Numbered from the stretch's first letter, positions 8,366 through 17,636 are shown. The stretch: 64,000 nucleotides of DNA from Fulvitalea axinellae (GCF_036492835.1 NZ_AP025321.1:1-64000); one strand, 5' to 3'. Program-made: numbers and translations. The notes: generated from the sequence alone by a model not told the origin.

Positions 8366-10507
8366 TCAAGAGCCACCTTCTTGCCCTTGGACCAAAAACT
8401 CAATCTTAACTTTTCGGATCAGCACGTCTTCAGACCTACCGCTTGAAAGTGCGCACTGAAATTTCTCACACCCTTCGGGAAATGAAAAATCAAAAACGTC
8501 AACATCACCGCCTTCGATATCCCTTCTTACCTTAGATATCTGGCCTATAAACTCTCGGTTGGGATGGTTACCCTTAAAAAACCAAGCCTTTTGATTAAGG
8601 TCTACGCCTGTTTCGGAATGTGTGTAAACGGTAATCCTAACCGAAAGGCACTTAGCCTCGGTTGGTAGGGCCATGAAACCCGATTTAAAACAAAGAGTCC
8701 AGTCTTTAGGAATTCTCGCGCACTTCAGCCCCTCGTCATAAACCATCTCTGTCCACCCCGCTACATTCTCTGAAAAATCCTTTTCGTAAGCCAATACTTT
8801 CTTCACCGGTTCACCTGTCACCCGTATTCTTCCGCCTTCTTCCACCGTAAGCTCGGTTTCCGCTTCACTCCCTTGTCCGATCCGTACTTCTTCCTTGCCG
8901 AACAAAATGCCCCGGTCCTCAATAACCAATTTTCCTCCAGTCTTGATTTCCAGACGGTCGCAATGCCCCGCCGTCTTCAGGCGGACCGTATGACCTTCCA
9001 CCGTTACTCCGTCGCCGGGTTCAGGCACTTTTCCCAAAGCCCAAGTCGAAGCGTCAGTCCAATATCCGGAAGCTACGGCCCGGCAAACCGGTTCCTCTCT
9101 GTAAAGATCCAATATCTCCGAAGCCCGCAAGGCTTTGCCGTACAGGCGCAAATCGTCAAACACGGCGTCGGTCGGATGCGACCTTTCCCGGTTTGTCCCG
9201 ACCATCAAAGGTCCCGGATTATCGTTAAAAGGTTCCGGGCCAATATCCGTACTGGCTTTTAGCTCCCCGTTAACGTAAAACTCCAAATAATTGCCCCGTC
9301 GCAGCCCGGTAAGCATATACCAAGTTTCCATTTCCATAGGCTCTTGGGCACCAGCGTATAAAAATGTCTTATCCCGCTCTACGGCGAGTCGAGGCACATC
9401 ACTCGTGGATCCGCTTCCCAAACTGATACCCCATTCATTTGTTCCCCTACGGGCGCCGGTATCCCAGCGGTTAATTCCGAACACATCGCTCCACCCTATA
9501 TTGGGAGCCAATTTCTTAACCCAAATATTAACGCTGAAATCTTTTGCCCCGAACCTGTGCGCCGGGTGATCAGGAACTTCCAAACCACCCGTTTTTCCGT
9601 TGAAACGGATTGCTCTACCTTCCCTCCCGAAACGGTCTTCCCAAAGCTCCCCAACGTCCAACATACCATCTAGGCCCAATACGGAAAGGTCATAAGCGTT
9701 TCCGTCCAAAGGATAATGTCCAACCAGCCCATTATAAAGCTCATTCTCTTTAACCTGACTATAATTGCCTACATTATATAACTCCAGAGCCTCTTCCGCT
9801 CCCAAAGCCCGGTTATACAGTCGCAAGTCGTCGAATACGGCGTGTGTCGGGTGGCTCAGGTCCCTGTTATTTCCGATTATGATCGGGCCCGGATGGCTGT
9901 TCGGAGACTTGTCTCCTACATACTGTGAGGCCACCAATTCCCCGTCTATATAAAGTTTCAGACTTTCTCCCTCCCTAACTCCTGTCAATAAATGCCATTG
10001 CCGAAGGTATAAGGAGCGTCCAGAACTTGCGGTACAAGTGTTTTCACCGCTTTCAAACCTGAATTGGGGGCGATCATTTGACGCGGCAGACCCTAAAGCC
10101 AAATCCCAGGAATTCTCGCCCGACAGGGCCCCTGTACGCCATGCGTTAATCCCGAATACATCGCTCCACCCTATATTTCTTGCTAATTTTTTCACCCAAA
10201 CGCTAACGGTAAAATCATTGTTACCGAAATGAAGAAAATCTTGGTCCGGTATACTGATATGCCCATTCGTACCGTCAAAACGCATCGCTTTTCCAAGCGA
10301 TCCGAAACGGTCAAAATCAGCTTCCCCCTTATTGACTGTTCCGTTATTTTCGGACTCCGAAATATCCGATGCGTCGCCATCCAAAGGATAATGCCCTATC
10401 AGGCCCTCTTCCAACAAAGAAGATTGCGCCGAAACATTCCCTACCCCAAAAAGCATGGCCAAAACAAAAAGTAGGCTTGGCCAATAAACTCTGGTTCTAT
10501 TACTCAC
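8366..10507 (-). CDS. Exported protein with two tandem LamG domains and a beta-rich C-terminus
   Basis: 713 residues from a GTG at 10507. The frame extends to 10606, but only the GTG start places the hydrophobic stretch (YWPSLLFVLAMLFGVGNVSA) at the N-terminus as a signal peptide. Two LamG domains follow (about residues 35-250 and 255-480), paralogous to each other (HYPLDGDASDISESENNG and HYPLDGNAYDLSVLGLDG; VFDDLRLYNRALG and VFDDLRLYGKALR). At about 490-590 is a module starting ASGYWTDASTW, also found at 1181-5197. The last 120 residues look like a beta-sandwich. Unlike its neighbours it lacks the IEELTLY module. Probably an exported glycan-binding protein; ligand unknown. Confidence 0.8.
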   Translation of the reverse strand: MSNRTRVYWPSLLFVLAMLFGVGNVSAQSSLLEEGLIGHYPLDGDASDISESENNGTVNKGEADFDRFGSLGKAMRFDGTNGHISIPDQDFLHFGNNDFTVSVWVKKLARNIGWSDVFGINAWRTGALSGENSWDLALGSAASNDRPQFRFESGENTCTASSGRSLYLRQWHLLTGVREGESLKLYIDGELVASQYVGDKSPNSHPGPIIIGNNRDLSHPTHAVFDDLRLYNRALGAEEALELYNVGNYSQVKENELYNGLVGHYPLDGNAYDLSVLGLDGMLDVGELWEDRFGREGRAIRFNGKTGGLEVPDHPAHRFGAKDFSVNIWVKKLAPNIGWSDVFGINRWDTGARRGTNEWGISLGSGSTSDVPRLAVERDKTFLYAGAQEPMEMETWYMLTGLRRGNYLEFYVNGELKASTDIGPEPFNDNPGPLMVGTNRERSHPTDAVFDDLRLYGKALRASEILDLYREEPVCRAVASGYWTDASTWALGKVPEPGDGVTVEGHTVRLKTAGHCDRLEIKTGGKLVIEDRGILFGKEEVRIGQGSEAETELTVEEGGRIRVTGEPVKKVLAYEKDFSENVAGWTEMVYDEGLKCARIPKDWTLCFKSGFMALPTEAKCLSVRITVYTHSETGVDLNQKAWFFKGNHPNREFIGQISKVRRDIEGGDVDVFDFSFPEGCEKFQCALSSGRSEDVLIRKVKIEFLVQGQEGGS

Positions 10508-10587
10508 GATATCTGTTTTTAAAACACTGTAAAACAAGCAGGAAACATTAGCCTGACTTGATTGGGAGCTAATATTTCCAAAAAAGA

Positions 10588-10625
10588 TAATTCCAAAAAA
10601 TGGCAAACCTCAATTTGAGGTTCAC
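10588..10625 (-). terminator. Palindrome with T-run, likely terminator
   Basis: AACCTCAATTTGAGGTT (10606-10622) is a perfect odd palindrome, followed on the minus strand by GCCATTTTTTGG. It lies downstream of the gene ending at 10723 and just ahead of the GTG at 10507. The same 17-mer core occurs at 21455 and 25845 (see findings). Confidence 0.5.
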
Positions 10626-10667
10626 CTTACACTCCAACTATCCACAACCCTGATTTCCTTGCCGTCG

Positions 10668-10714
10668 CCGGGTTCTTACCCGGTGACTTACTAATCCTCC
10701 GGTTTCCTAGCCGG
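10668..10714. repeat. Twin CCGG hairpin repeat (copy 1)
   Basis: Two short hairpins spaced 31 nt: CCGGGTTCTTACCCGG at 10668-10683 and CCGGTTTCCTAGCCGG at 10699-10714. They sit directly behind the stop codon at 10723. The same pair, less perfect, sits behind the next fibre gene at 12373-12418. Could be a REP-like element or an mRNA-stabilising or terminating structure. Confidence 0.55.
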
Positions 10715-10722
10715 AAAAAGCG

Positions 10723-12330
10723 TCACTTACTCTTCCTTTCCGTAAGCTCCAAAACCAATTTTTCCAGACGGTCAATGCGCTCCCTGTCCTTTTCCATATT
10801 CTGGATCACCGTATGTTGCTTCTTGATTTTCTTTTCCTGCTCTATAGCATACAGTGTCAATTCCTCAATTTTTTTCAACAGACGCATCTGGAAATCACCC
10901 GTTTCCACACCACCGGCTTCCAGAATCTCTTTCTCCGAGGGAATTTCAGGCAAGTGTCCTTCCTTGCGGATAAAATCCTCTATGTCCCGTAAGCTACGGA
11001 GGCCGTAATCCGGCTTGAACACATAATCCGGAACCACTCCTCCGGCGTCTATTTTCACCTTAATCTCTTTGGCTTCCAATGTTCCCGCTACGGCCATCAA
11101 TGCGTCTCCGCCAAAATCCAAACTCCCCACGCGAACTTTCCCCCCTTTTCCTGCGAGTCCTACGTTTAAGTTATTATCAAAACCCAGATACAGCTCTCCG
11201 GTACCCACGGCATCTATAACTCCACCGGTATTCCCTTGCCATATATTAAGATATCTATTTTCCGGATCTACATGCTCTTTCGATACTCTCAGACCTTTTC
11301 CCACAGGCCCAACTATATGCATTTTGGCGCCCGGGGTTTCTGTGCCAATACCCATGCTATTGTTGATAATCCGGACCATCGACCTGCCGTCATTGGTAGC
11401 GAAACTAAAGCCCCCTTTCGGGTTCCCCGCACCCGTTCCCATGCTATTCCGGAAACGCATTACCGTACTGCCGGACTCGGGATCGTACAAATCTATAGAA
11501 CGGCCCTCCCAACCCCAATCAATCCGGCCATTGGAAGTGACCGTTAATCCCGGAGCCGACACCTTTGATTGGGCGCTTATTTTGTCTTCCTCTACTTTTA
11601 GGTTATTTTGTAATATCACATTGCCATAGTGCCCCTCTACAGTAGGGCTTACCAAGCCTGTTCCGGTTACCACCTTTCCGTCTGATATACGGTGAAAGAT
11701 CCCCCCATATAACTGGTTGCTTAATCCGATGCCTTCAGCGTTTACATAGAGGTGTGCCTTGTTTGAAATATCTTTCTTTCTGACGACCAATCCCCAATGA
11801 GTATTATCTGTTACTATTTGCATCCCCCCTTTTGTTTCTATAACAGGAATACCTCCTGAGGCAAAACGAACACCTAAATTTTTCGAATGCCCCACCCAAA
11901 AAGCCGTATCCCTAACCCAAGTATTGGCATGCACTACAAAATTATTGTCACCTCTGAGATCTAAACCTGAACCAGGGTAATTGATATGAAGTCGATCATC
12001 CAACACCTTAAAAGATGCTGATTTATTCCTAATCATGTTTTTCAATACAAAGCCAATATCCTCCCGGCCATACCCTAGTTGCACTCCTTTTTCCGCAATC
12101 ATATGGAGACCATATCTGGCCTTGATACTGTCTTCTAAAACCAACCGATTAGCCCTAAAAGTCCCATTTACATGCAAGTTGTACTGGGGGGACGACGTAC
12201 CCACCCCCACTTTCCCGTCCTTATGGTAAAGCGGGCTTCCGTCGATCTGCGTTTGGGCCCAAACGCCATCCAAACAAAACAGGCTAAAAAAGAGCCCCAA
12301 TAAACCGATAATATGTATCCTTGATTTCAT
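10723..12330 (-). CDS. Exported tail-fibre-like protein with IEELTLY C-terminal module
   Basis: 535 residues from the ATG at 12330, which begins a clean signal peptide (MKSRIHIIGLLGLFFSLF ... VWAQ). Upstream in-frame codons lie in the intergenic hairpin repeat and are rejected. The body is a long beta-rich fibre-like region with the recurring VGVGTSSPQYNLHVNG and MGIGTETPGAKMHIVG motifs. The C-terminal 115 residues are the shared module (VPDYVFKPDYGLRSLRDIE; HLPEIPSEKEILEAGGVE; MRLLKKIEELTLYAIEQEK) followed by a coiled coil. Same strand as its neighbours; 108 nt separate it from the gene before. Confidence 0.85.
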   Translation of the reverse strand: MKSRIHIIGLLGLFFSLFCLDGVWAQTQIDGSPLYHKDGKVGVGTSSPQYNLHVNGTFRANRLVLEDSIKARYGLHMIAEKGVQLGYGREDIGFVLKNMIRNKSASFKVLDDRLHINYPGSGLDLRGDNNFVVHANTWVRDTAFWVGHSKNLGVRFASGGIPVIETKGGMQIVTDNTHWGLVVRKKDISNKAHLYVNAEGIGLSNQLYGGIFHRISDGKVVTGTGLVSPTVEGHYGNVILQNNLKVEEDKISAQSKVSAPGLTVTSNGRIDWGWEGRSIDLYDPESGSTVMRFRNSMGTGAGNPKGGFSFATNDGRSMVRIINNSMGIGTETPGAKMHIVGPVGKGLRVSKEHVDPENRYLNIWQGNTGGVIDAVGTGELYLGFDNNLNVGLAGKGGKVRVGSLDFGGDALMAVAGTLEAKEIKVKIDAGGVVPDYVFKPDYGLRSLRDIEDFIRKEGHLPEIPSEKEILEAGGVETGDFQMRLLKKIEELTLYAIEQEKKIKKQHTVIQNMEKDRERIDRLEKLVLELTERKSK

Positions 12331-12372
12331 AAAATATATATTTTCATTTCCAAAAAACACATCCCGCTGTCG

Positions 12373-12418
12373 CCGGATTCCTACCCGATGACGATCACTC
12401 CTCCGGATTCCTAGCAGA
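12373..12418. repeat. Twin CCGG hairpin repeat (copy 2, degenerate)
   Basis: CCGGATTCCTACCCGA (12373-12388) and CCGGATTCCTAGCAGA (12403-12418), 30 nt apart, just downstream of the stop at 12439. Same order, spacing and position relative to the gene end as copy 1. Confidence 0.5.
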
Positions 12419-12438
12419 AAGTCTTTCCAACAAAACAA

Positions 12439-14064
12439 TCACTCGCCCTTGCTCCCGGAAAATTCCAACACCAAACGCCTAAGGCTCTCCAACTCAGATT
12501 CCAGACGTTCTATTTTCTTTATTCCGTCCTTAACCGATTCGTTTTCCCGCTTCAGCTTTACAATCGTCGATTCTTGCGCCTCCAGCCTTTCTTCCTGCTC
12601 TATGGCATACAGCGTCAACTCCTCGATCTTCTTCAGGAGCAACAACTGAAACTCTCCACTGGAGATTCCCTCTTTCCGGATATCCGTTTCGGAAGGGACC
12701 TCTGGCAGATGGTGGTGCTTTTCCACAAAAGCCTTCAGATCATCCAGTGTTCGCAAAGCGTAGTTTTTCCTAAACACATAGTCCGGGACTGCCTCGCCGG
12801 CGTCTACCGTGATTTTCACCTCTCTGGCATGAATAGCGCCCTTTACCGTAAGCTTGGCATCCGGATCGGGGGTTAGTGTCCCTATACCGATCCGGCTATT
12901 TTCGGAAGTGGCCAAAAATATTTTCCCTTCACCGGGATTCAGGCTAATATCTCCACCGTTCAGGGTATATACCGACAAATCGTCTCCGTCACCTTTTGTA
13001 TTCAGGCTTTTATTAAAGGCCAAGCCCCCCACTTCTTTCTCATCTGCGACAATCTTTATAGCGGACGAACTTCCTTCTGCTCCTTGGCGAACCAAACGTA
13101 ATTCTTCGGTCTGGAACCAATCCGTAGAGATACCTCCTGTTACTCCGAACCGGACATCTTGAGTGGGGTATCGTCCCATACCGAAATTTCCGTAATGGGC
13201 GTTCATAATCAATGAATTCAGTTTATCGGAAGAATTCCCTACCCATGAGCGCACAACATAGAGATTGCCCGTGTGGACTTGTCCCGGATCGTCAAAACCG
13301 ATAAGGGAATGCACCTTTCCCCCGTCTTGAATCATCTCAATACGGGGATTGTCGTATTCGTTATTATTGTCCTGGTCCGCCACTAATGTCAAAACGGCGT
13401 CACCCTCCGTGCCGGCATTGATTTCCACCAAACTGCCCGGTGCATCGGTTCCGATACCCAAACGCCCTTTACCTTCGGAGAAAAAGATAATATCTTCTCC
13501 CAACGGGTTAATTTTCAAAGGAAAATCCGAGGACGACTGCATCCATGCGTATTCCTCCCGATACCCCATTCTAAAGTGTTCGGAATCTTTATTTCCCAAT
13601 ATAAAGGATCCGCCCCAAGGCGAACGATACTTATCGACAATATGGAATCGAGCTTGAGGGTCCATAGTGCCAATCCCCGTTTTGGCACTCATAAAAGACA
13701 AAGAGGAAATCATCGCCTCATTCTTAAGCGTTAAATCGGGATTATGGTCACCCCCACTCGACATTTGCTTAAAAACCAATTTTTTCCCGTCAAAAGCTAT
13801 TCCCACATGTTGGGTTCCTCCTTTCAGAAACTGGATACTGGTTGTCGTATCTCCCACATGAAATTGTAGACCGGACATGGACCCCGGCCGTTCCAACCAC
13901 AATTGATAATAACCGGGGTGAATAACCTTTAACGCCGGAGCTGTCTGTCCGGATCCTGTAGAATAATACAGATAGCTGTCGGATAGCTTGGTTAATTGGG
14001 CAAACGCCTTATTTCCCAAAAAGAGAAAGGACAGGATTAGAAGAAAAATGATGCGATTATTCAT
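12439..14064 (-). CDS. Exported tail-fibre-like protein with IEELTLY C-terminal module
   Basis: 541 residues with a signal peptide (MNNRIIFLLILSFLFLGNKAFA). Beta-rich fibre-like body with the IGTMDPQARFHIV, IGTDAPGSLVEIN and IGTLTPDPDAKLTVKG motifs. The C-terminal module starts near residue 405 (AREVKITVDAGEAVPDYVF; HLPEVPSETDIRKEGISSG; LLLLKKIEELTLYAIEQEE) and ends in a coiled coil to about residue 540. Its ATG overlaps the TGA of the upstream gene (ATGA, 14061-14064), so translation is probably coupled. Confidence 0.85.
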   Translation of the reverse strand: MNNRIIFLLILSFLFLGNKAFAQLTKLSDSYLYYSTGSGQTAPALKVIHPGYYQLWLERPGSMSGLQFHVGDTTTSIQFLKGGTQHVGIAFDGKKLVFKQMSSGGDHNPDLTLKNEAMISSLSFMSAKTGIGTMDPQARFHIVDKYRSPWGGSFILGNKDSEHFRMGYREEYAWMQSSSDFPLKINPLGEDIIFFSEGKGRLGIGTDAPGSLVEINAGTEGDAVLTLVADQDNNNEYDNPRIEMIQDGGKVHSLIGFDDPGQVHTGNLYVVRSWVGNSSDKLNSLIMNAHYGNFGMGRYPTQDVRFGVTGGISTDWFQTEELRLVRQGAEGSSSAIKIVADEKEVGGLAFNKSLNTKGDGDDLSVYTLNGGDISLNPGEGKIFLATSENSRIGIGTLTPDPDAKLTVKGAIHAREVKITVDAGEAVPDYVFRKNYALRTLDDLKAFVEKHHHLPEVPSETDIRKEGISSGEFQLLLLKKIEELTLYAIEQEERLEAQESTIVKLKRENESVKDGIKKIERLESELESLRRLVLEFSGSKGE

Positions 14065-15635
14065 AATGCTGAAGTTGAATAACTATTCACTGTTAAATAC
14101 ATCCAGTAAAATAGTTCTTTACCTTGTGAGTCAGTTACTGAAACTAAATACTTATCAGCCGACGATTCGGGTATAATTTCCATCATACTATCAACAGGTA
14201 TTGTTCGCAATCTTTTAGTAGTCTCTGTAAATACCGGTACGGAAAAAACAATGGCATTACCTAAGGCATCATCTTCAGAGTGAATTGAATTAACCGGAAT
14301 TCGTACAGGCGAGACCGCCCACATGGAATAATCCTCCAAGGTTCCGTTGCGGGCCTGAAAAAAACTCAGATACCCGCTTTTATCGTATTGTTTGGCAGGG
14401 TAAACCTTTTCATCGAAAGACAAATGCGTGATTTCTCCCAGTTTAGAGTTTCCATAAACTATAGGGGTTTTATGTCCCCAAGGATTTGGAGTAGACAATC
14501 GTAATGAGATAGATTGTTCTTGATCTTCATTCAGATAGTCCAAAAAACCGTAAACCCTATATGACAACCATTTATACACAGGTCGATCAAAACGAAACAT
14601 AGATATGGCAAAGCCAGAATTGGTGACATGATTATCTTCCGAAACGGAAACAGTTCTTATTCGGGCTTTACGATCCCCCAAAGCATCAAAGCGAAAGCGG
14701 TGACCATTTTTTACTATATCTTGATTGGGAATAATGTCCTTGATTATATTCGGGCTGTCACCTGTAGTCGACGTACGAAAAATCAACACACTATGCTCTA
14801 AGTCGCCATGCCTAGCCTCAATCGGATCATATCGCCTAAAACCTTCCGAGGCCATAAACGATACGGGAATATCACCTCCCTCATAATGGAAATTCTCCTC
14901 ATTGGTTAACCATACCCTTGCGTGTTTTCCCTTTCCCGAAGCGTCCAACGCCCAATGCCCTGTTCCCTCCTCGCATTTATAATGAGCCAAAAGGCTTTCC
15001 AAAGCATCGCTGGGTTGATACAGTGGATTGCCATTAATACTTGATATCTCGGTGGGGCCCAGTTCTCTGCCGTAAAACCGGATATCTTTTGCCCGTCCAT
15101 AAAAGTAGGCCCCTTTTGTAGGAGTATCTCCTCCCCCTTGTCCACAACCGATAAACCAAGGCGTTTCCGGTGCCAGAATATTACCGGAGGCTTCACCAGC
15201 CAAGACACCGTCAATATACAGTTTTAAGGTGCCTGGGTTGGGGCCTTCGGTTTTCGGTTCCACCGAAGAGCTTACGAAAATATGTTTCCAAGACCCCGCG
15301 CCGAAAGGAACGGAGACCGAAACCTTATCGCCCGCCTTAGCTACCAAATTCCCCTCCGACAGATACAGCCCAAAGCCATTGGAGTCAGTTACTCCCATTT
15401 TCCCAACCAGCACCTGATATCCGTTCTGGTCTCCGTCGGCACGAATCCGCAGGCCATATGACCAAGGCTTCGAACCTCCGAAATCCAGATCTATTGAGCT
15501 TTCTCCGTCAAAACGGTATGCCCATTTCCGGTCATCTCCTTCCTTGGATAAAACCAGCGGATGAGCCAATAGATCTATAACTGAAAATAAGCTCCCTAAA
15601 AGACAAACTTGAAAAATAAATACGATCCTAGACAT
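14061..15635 (-). CDS. Exported LamG protein, first gene of the fibre operon
   Basis: 524 residues with a signal peptide (MSRIVFIFQVCLLGSLFSVI). Residues 40-200 are a LamG domain (FDGESSIDLDFGG; GSWKHIFVSSSVEP; LKLYIDGVLAGEASG; KDIRFYGRELGPTEI). A second beta-rich half follows, with no family I recognise. It lacks the IEELTLY module. It is the promoter-proximal gene of the minus-strand series and is coupled by a 4-nt overlap to the next fibre gene, which suggests the two products are needed together. A Bacteroidetes-type promoter lies at 15707-15738. Confidence 0.8.
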   Translation of the reverse strand: MSRIVFIFQVCLLGSLFSVIDLLAHPLVLSKEGDDRKWAYRFDGESSIDLDFGGSKPWSYGLRIRADGDQNGYQVLVGKMGVTDSNGFGLYLSEGNLVAKAGDKVSVSVPFGAGSWKHIFVSSSVEPKTEGPNPGTLKLYIDGVLAGEASGNILAPETPWFIGCGQGGGDTPTKGAYFYGRAKDIRFYGRELGPTEISSINGNPLYQPSDALESLLAHYKCEEGTGHWALDASGKGKHARVWLTNEENFHYEGGDIPVSFMASEGFRRYDPIEARHGDLEHSVLIFRTSTTGDSPNIIKDIIPNQDIVKNGHRFRFDALGDRKARIRTVSVSEDNHVTNSGFAISMFRFDRPVYKWLSYRVYGFLDYLNEDQEQSISLRLSTPNPWGHKTPIVYGNSKLGEITHLSFDEKVYPAKQYDKSGYLSFFQARNGTLEDYSMWAVSPVRIPVNSIHSEDDALGNAIVFSVPVFTETTKRLRTIPVDSMMEIIPESSADKYLVSVTDSQGKELFYWMYLTVNSYSTSAL

Positions 15636-15706
15636 GATCTCTAATTAGATGCAAAAACTACCCTCGTTTTACAGAATGAAACGATTACTAACCATATATA
15701 TTCACT

Positions 15707-15738
15707 CAAAGATACAATCACAAATGGTATCTTCCCAA
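15707..15738 (-). promoter_or_regulatory. Putative Bacteroidetes-type promoter of the fibre operon
   Basis: On the minus strand a TTG (15738-15736), then 21 nt, then TATCTTTG (15714-15707), matching the TAnnTTTG -7 consensus. The leader to the ATG at 15635 would be about 65 nt. Confidence 0.45.
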
Positions 15739-15839
15739 CAAATATGATGACTGCCAAATAAGTAATACCAAAACATGTTTACCTATCTTAAAGTATGCTC
15801 ATAGGAGTTCTAGATGAATACACATATAATTTAAACCTT

Positions 15840-15871
15840 AAAAAACAACCCGGAGCGAAAGACGCCCCGGG
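15840..15871 (-). terminator. Rho-independent terminator of the 15982-16737 gene
   Basis: A 9-bp GC-rich stem (15849-15857 with 15863-15871, one G-T pair) and a 5-nt loop. On the minus strand it is followed by TTGTTTTTT. Confidence 0.8.
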
Positions 15872-15981
15872 CTCAAACCAACACCAAGTCCAGTATAGGA
15901 TACAATCACCCATTTGAAAACGTAAAAGACATGGCATTTCTCATCTAACATTCGATCGAATGGATAACACCAAGCCCCCCG

Positions 15982-16737
15982 TTACACAGCCTCATGATAA
16001 GCCTGCAAACGCAACGCGTTAAAAGCTCCGTTCCTTAGCGGATACATCACCCCGTTCACCTCTTGCAAAAACTCGATCCCCACCATCGCCAACGTATGCG
16101 CCGAAACGGACTTGTCATAACCCGCGGTCAGACTGACGCTCTGCGCCGTAGTCCCGCTAACCGGATACTCTGAACTTATCGCCACGGCGGATTTCTGTTT
16201 CGAACCGTCAAAATCCAACGAAGCCACCCCGACCTTAACCCGGAAATGCGTAGCGCCTTCGGGCGCCGATACGTCCGTATTCGGTACTATCGACGAACTG
16301 AATGTCAACTCCTCACCAGTATCGTCAAAAGCCAACGAAAGATCTGAGAATAGCGTAGTGTCCAATCCGGATTTCACATTAAACTCGAAACCTTCCAGCA
16401 ATGACAAATCTCCCGCCGACACTTTGCGCTCCCCCCGTCCGTTAGCCGTGTCCGACTGCACAACCCTGACAAGCCTTTGCGTCAGCTTTGCCGTAGAGGC
16501 CCCGGTAGGCGCTCCCGCCAAAGCGTTACGGAACGCTGTCCGCAATAATTTCCCCTGTCGCCCCGCCTCGCCGAACTCCGCTTGGTTTTCCCTGGTCCGC
16601 TTAAAGGCCGGATCCGTCCGGATCCTGTTTCCGCTTACGCCTCCAGCCTGACGCACCAAATACGAACCGCCTTGGCCGTAAAACGACATCCCGCCGATTT
16701 TACCCTCAATCTTGATAATTCCTGACTGTCTAGCCAT
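15982..16737 (-). CDS. Conserved Bacteroidetes protein of unknown function (MARQSG type)
   Basis: 251 residues, no signal peptide or membrane segment. It starts MARQSGIIKIEGKIGGMSFY and has a Gly/Arg-rich first 80 residues (SYLVRQAGGVSGNRI; FGEAGRQGKLLRTAFRNAL). This N-terminal pattern is, from memory, widespread in Bacteroidetes, but I know of no assigned function. The second half is Ser/Thr/Val-rich and probably beta-structured. It lies between the fibre operon and the replication region, next to a small coiled-coil ORF, and has its own terminator. A structural, phage-like role is possible but unproven. Confidence 0.75.
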   Translation of the reverse strand: MARQSGIIKIEGKIGGMSFYGQGGSYLVRQAGGVSGNRIRTDPAFKRTRENQAEFGEAGRQGKLLRTAFRNALAGAPTGASTAKLTQRLVRVVQSDTANGRGERKVSAGDLSLLEGFEFNVKSGLDTTLFSDLSLAFDDTGEELTFSSSIVPNTDVSAPEGATHFRVKVGVASLDFDGSKQKSAVAISSEYPVSGTTAQSVSLTAGYDKSVSAHTLAMVGIEFLQEVNGVMYPLRNGAFNALRLQAYHEAV

Positions 16738-16820
16738 TTCAAATAATTTTTAACGTACAACAACACGACGAATCGCCGCAACAAATATCATTTCGCTAAG
16801 GCCGTTTCAAGCTACCAACT

Positions 16821-16860
16821 AGCGTAGCGATCTCATGAACGCCTTAGAAAGTGTCCAAAG
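16821..16860. repeat. 40-nt imperfect direct repeat, copy A (left of rep)
   Basis: Contains TAGCGATCTCATGAAC (16825-16840), identical at 19635-19650, with weaker identity (CC..AGAAAG....CAAAG) continuing to the right in both copies. The two copies bracket the rep module, 2.8 kb apart and in the same orientation. Confidence 0.6.
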
Positions 16861-16947
16861 ACAGTGAATAGCCTTGGAACCAAGTATATCGGTAGGGTAG
16901 GATCCGACCTGCCAACACCCAGTTTGTCCCAAGAATCAAAAACAAAC

Positions 16948-17163
16948 TCAATTCCTATCCTCCAGAGCCCCGACTCTCTCCCGAAGCTCCCGTTCCGAAG
17001 CCGACATCCTTTCCTCAATTCTCCCCACCAATCCACGGATTCCGTGCAACTCCCCGGTCAGCCTCCGGATATCCCGAACCAGTTCCCTCAAAAAGAATCC
17101 CGCTACGGGCGCCATCCCCACTCCCAGCCACTCTTTGATCGCTTCAACTATTTCCTTTTCCAT
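16948..17163 (-). CDS. Small protein with one hydrophobic segment and a coiled coil
   Basis: 71 residues. An amphipathic start (MEKEIVEAIKEWLGVGMAP) and a short hydrophobic stretch (VGMAPVAGFFL) are followed by an Arg/Glu-rich helix (RELVRDIRRL ... GRIEERMSASERELRERVG) likely to form a coiled coil. It is close to the unknown gene at 15982-16737 on the same strand and is divergent from the small gene at 17439. Family not recognised; a holin-like or membrane-tethered adaptor is only a guess. Composition and heptad pattern make it more likely a gene than chance. Confidence 0.5.
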   Translation of the reverse strand: MEKEIVEAIKEWLGVGMAPVAGFFLRELVRDIRRLTGELHGIRGLVGRIEERMSASERELRERVGALEDRN

Positions 17164-17438
17164 AATTTTCCGGTTCTATGGGTATATTCCAACTTTCGGT
17201 TTCCTTCGAAATCACCCTTTATTTTACATAAATGCTATTATGCCTCGCATTAAATGGTTCTTATCAATTTTTTAATTGTATTTTTCCGTAATAACGAGAA
17301 TGGTATTATTAATGTCCGGTTTTCATGTCACCAAGGCTTGCTTTGAACGGAATAGCCCGAAAATTCCAAATAAGCCTATTGCTATCGATTTGTACCCAAA
17401 AGCCAAAAAGTGTTTTATGAAACTATAATCTTAGCCAT

Positions 17439-17636
17439 ATGAAAATGAACCGCATCGTAATCTATCCAAAAGATATTCAGGCCATTACCGGAAAATCCGA
17501 AAGCGGAGCCAGAAGGGAATTGGTCAGAATCCGTGAAAAATTAGGAAAAGCGAGCCATCAGTATGTCACCGTCGAGGAGTTTTGTCAATATTGCGGCTTG
17601 TCTCTTGAGAGTATACGAAAACTATTGAACATATAA
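17439..17636 (+). CDS. Small helix-rich protein upstream of the origin
   Basis: 65 residues, Lys/Arg-rich, from the ATG at 17439 (a second Met two codons later is also possible). The sequence (YPKDIQAITGKSESGARREL; YVTVEEFCQYCGLSLESIRK) looks like two short helical units of the kind seen in small Bacteroidetes DNA-binding or excisionase-like proteins. Its place directly before the iterons suggests a role in replication control or copy number, which is inference. A weak terminator follows at 17648-17690. Confidence 0.6.
   Translation: MKMNRIVIYPKDIQAITGKSESGARRELVRIREKLGKASHQYVTVEEFCQYCGLSLESIRKLLNI

Larger units (their letters stand above)
15636..15981. other. Intergenic region with promoter, terminator and degenerate palindrome
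   Basis: 346 nt without a gene. It holds the fibre operon promoter (15707-15738), the terminator of the upstream gene (15840-15871), and near 15930 an AGACATGGCAT...TCTAACA...GAATGG sequence that resembles the palindrome behind rep (19392-19424). Confidence 0.6.
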
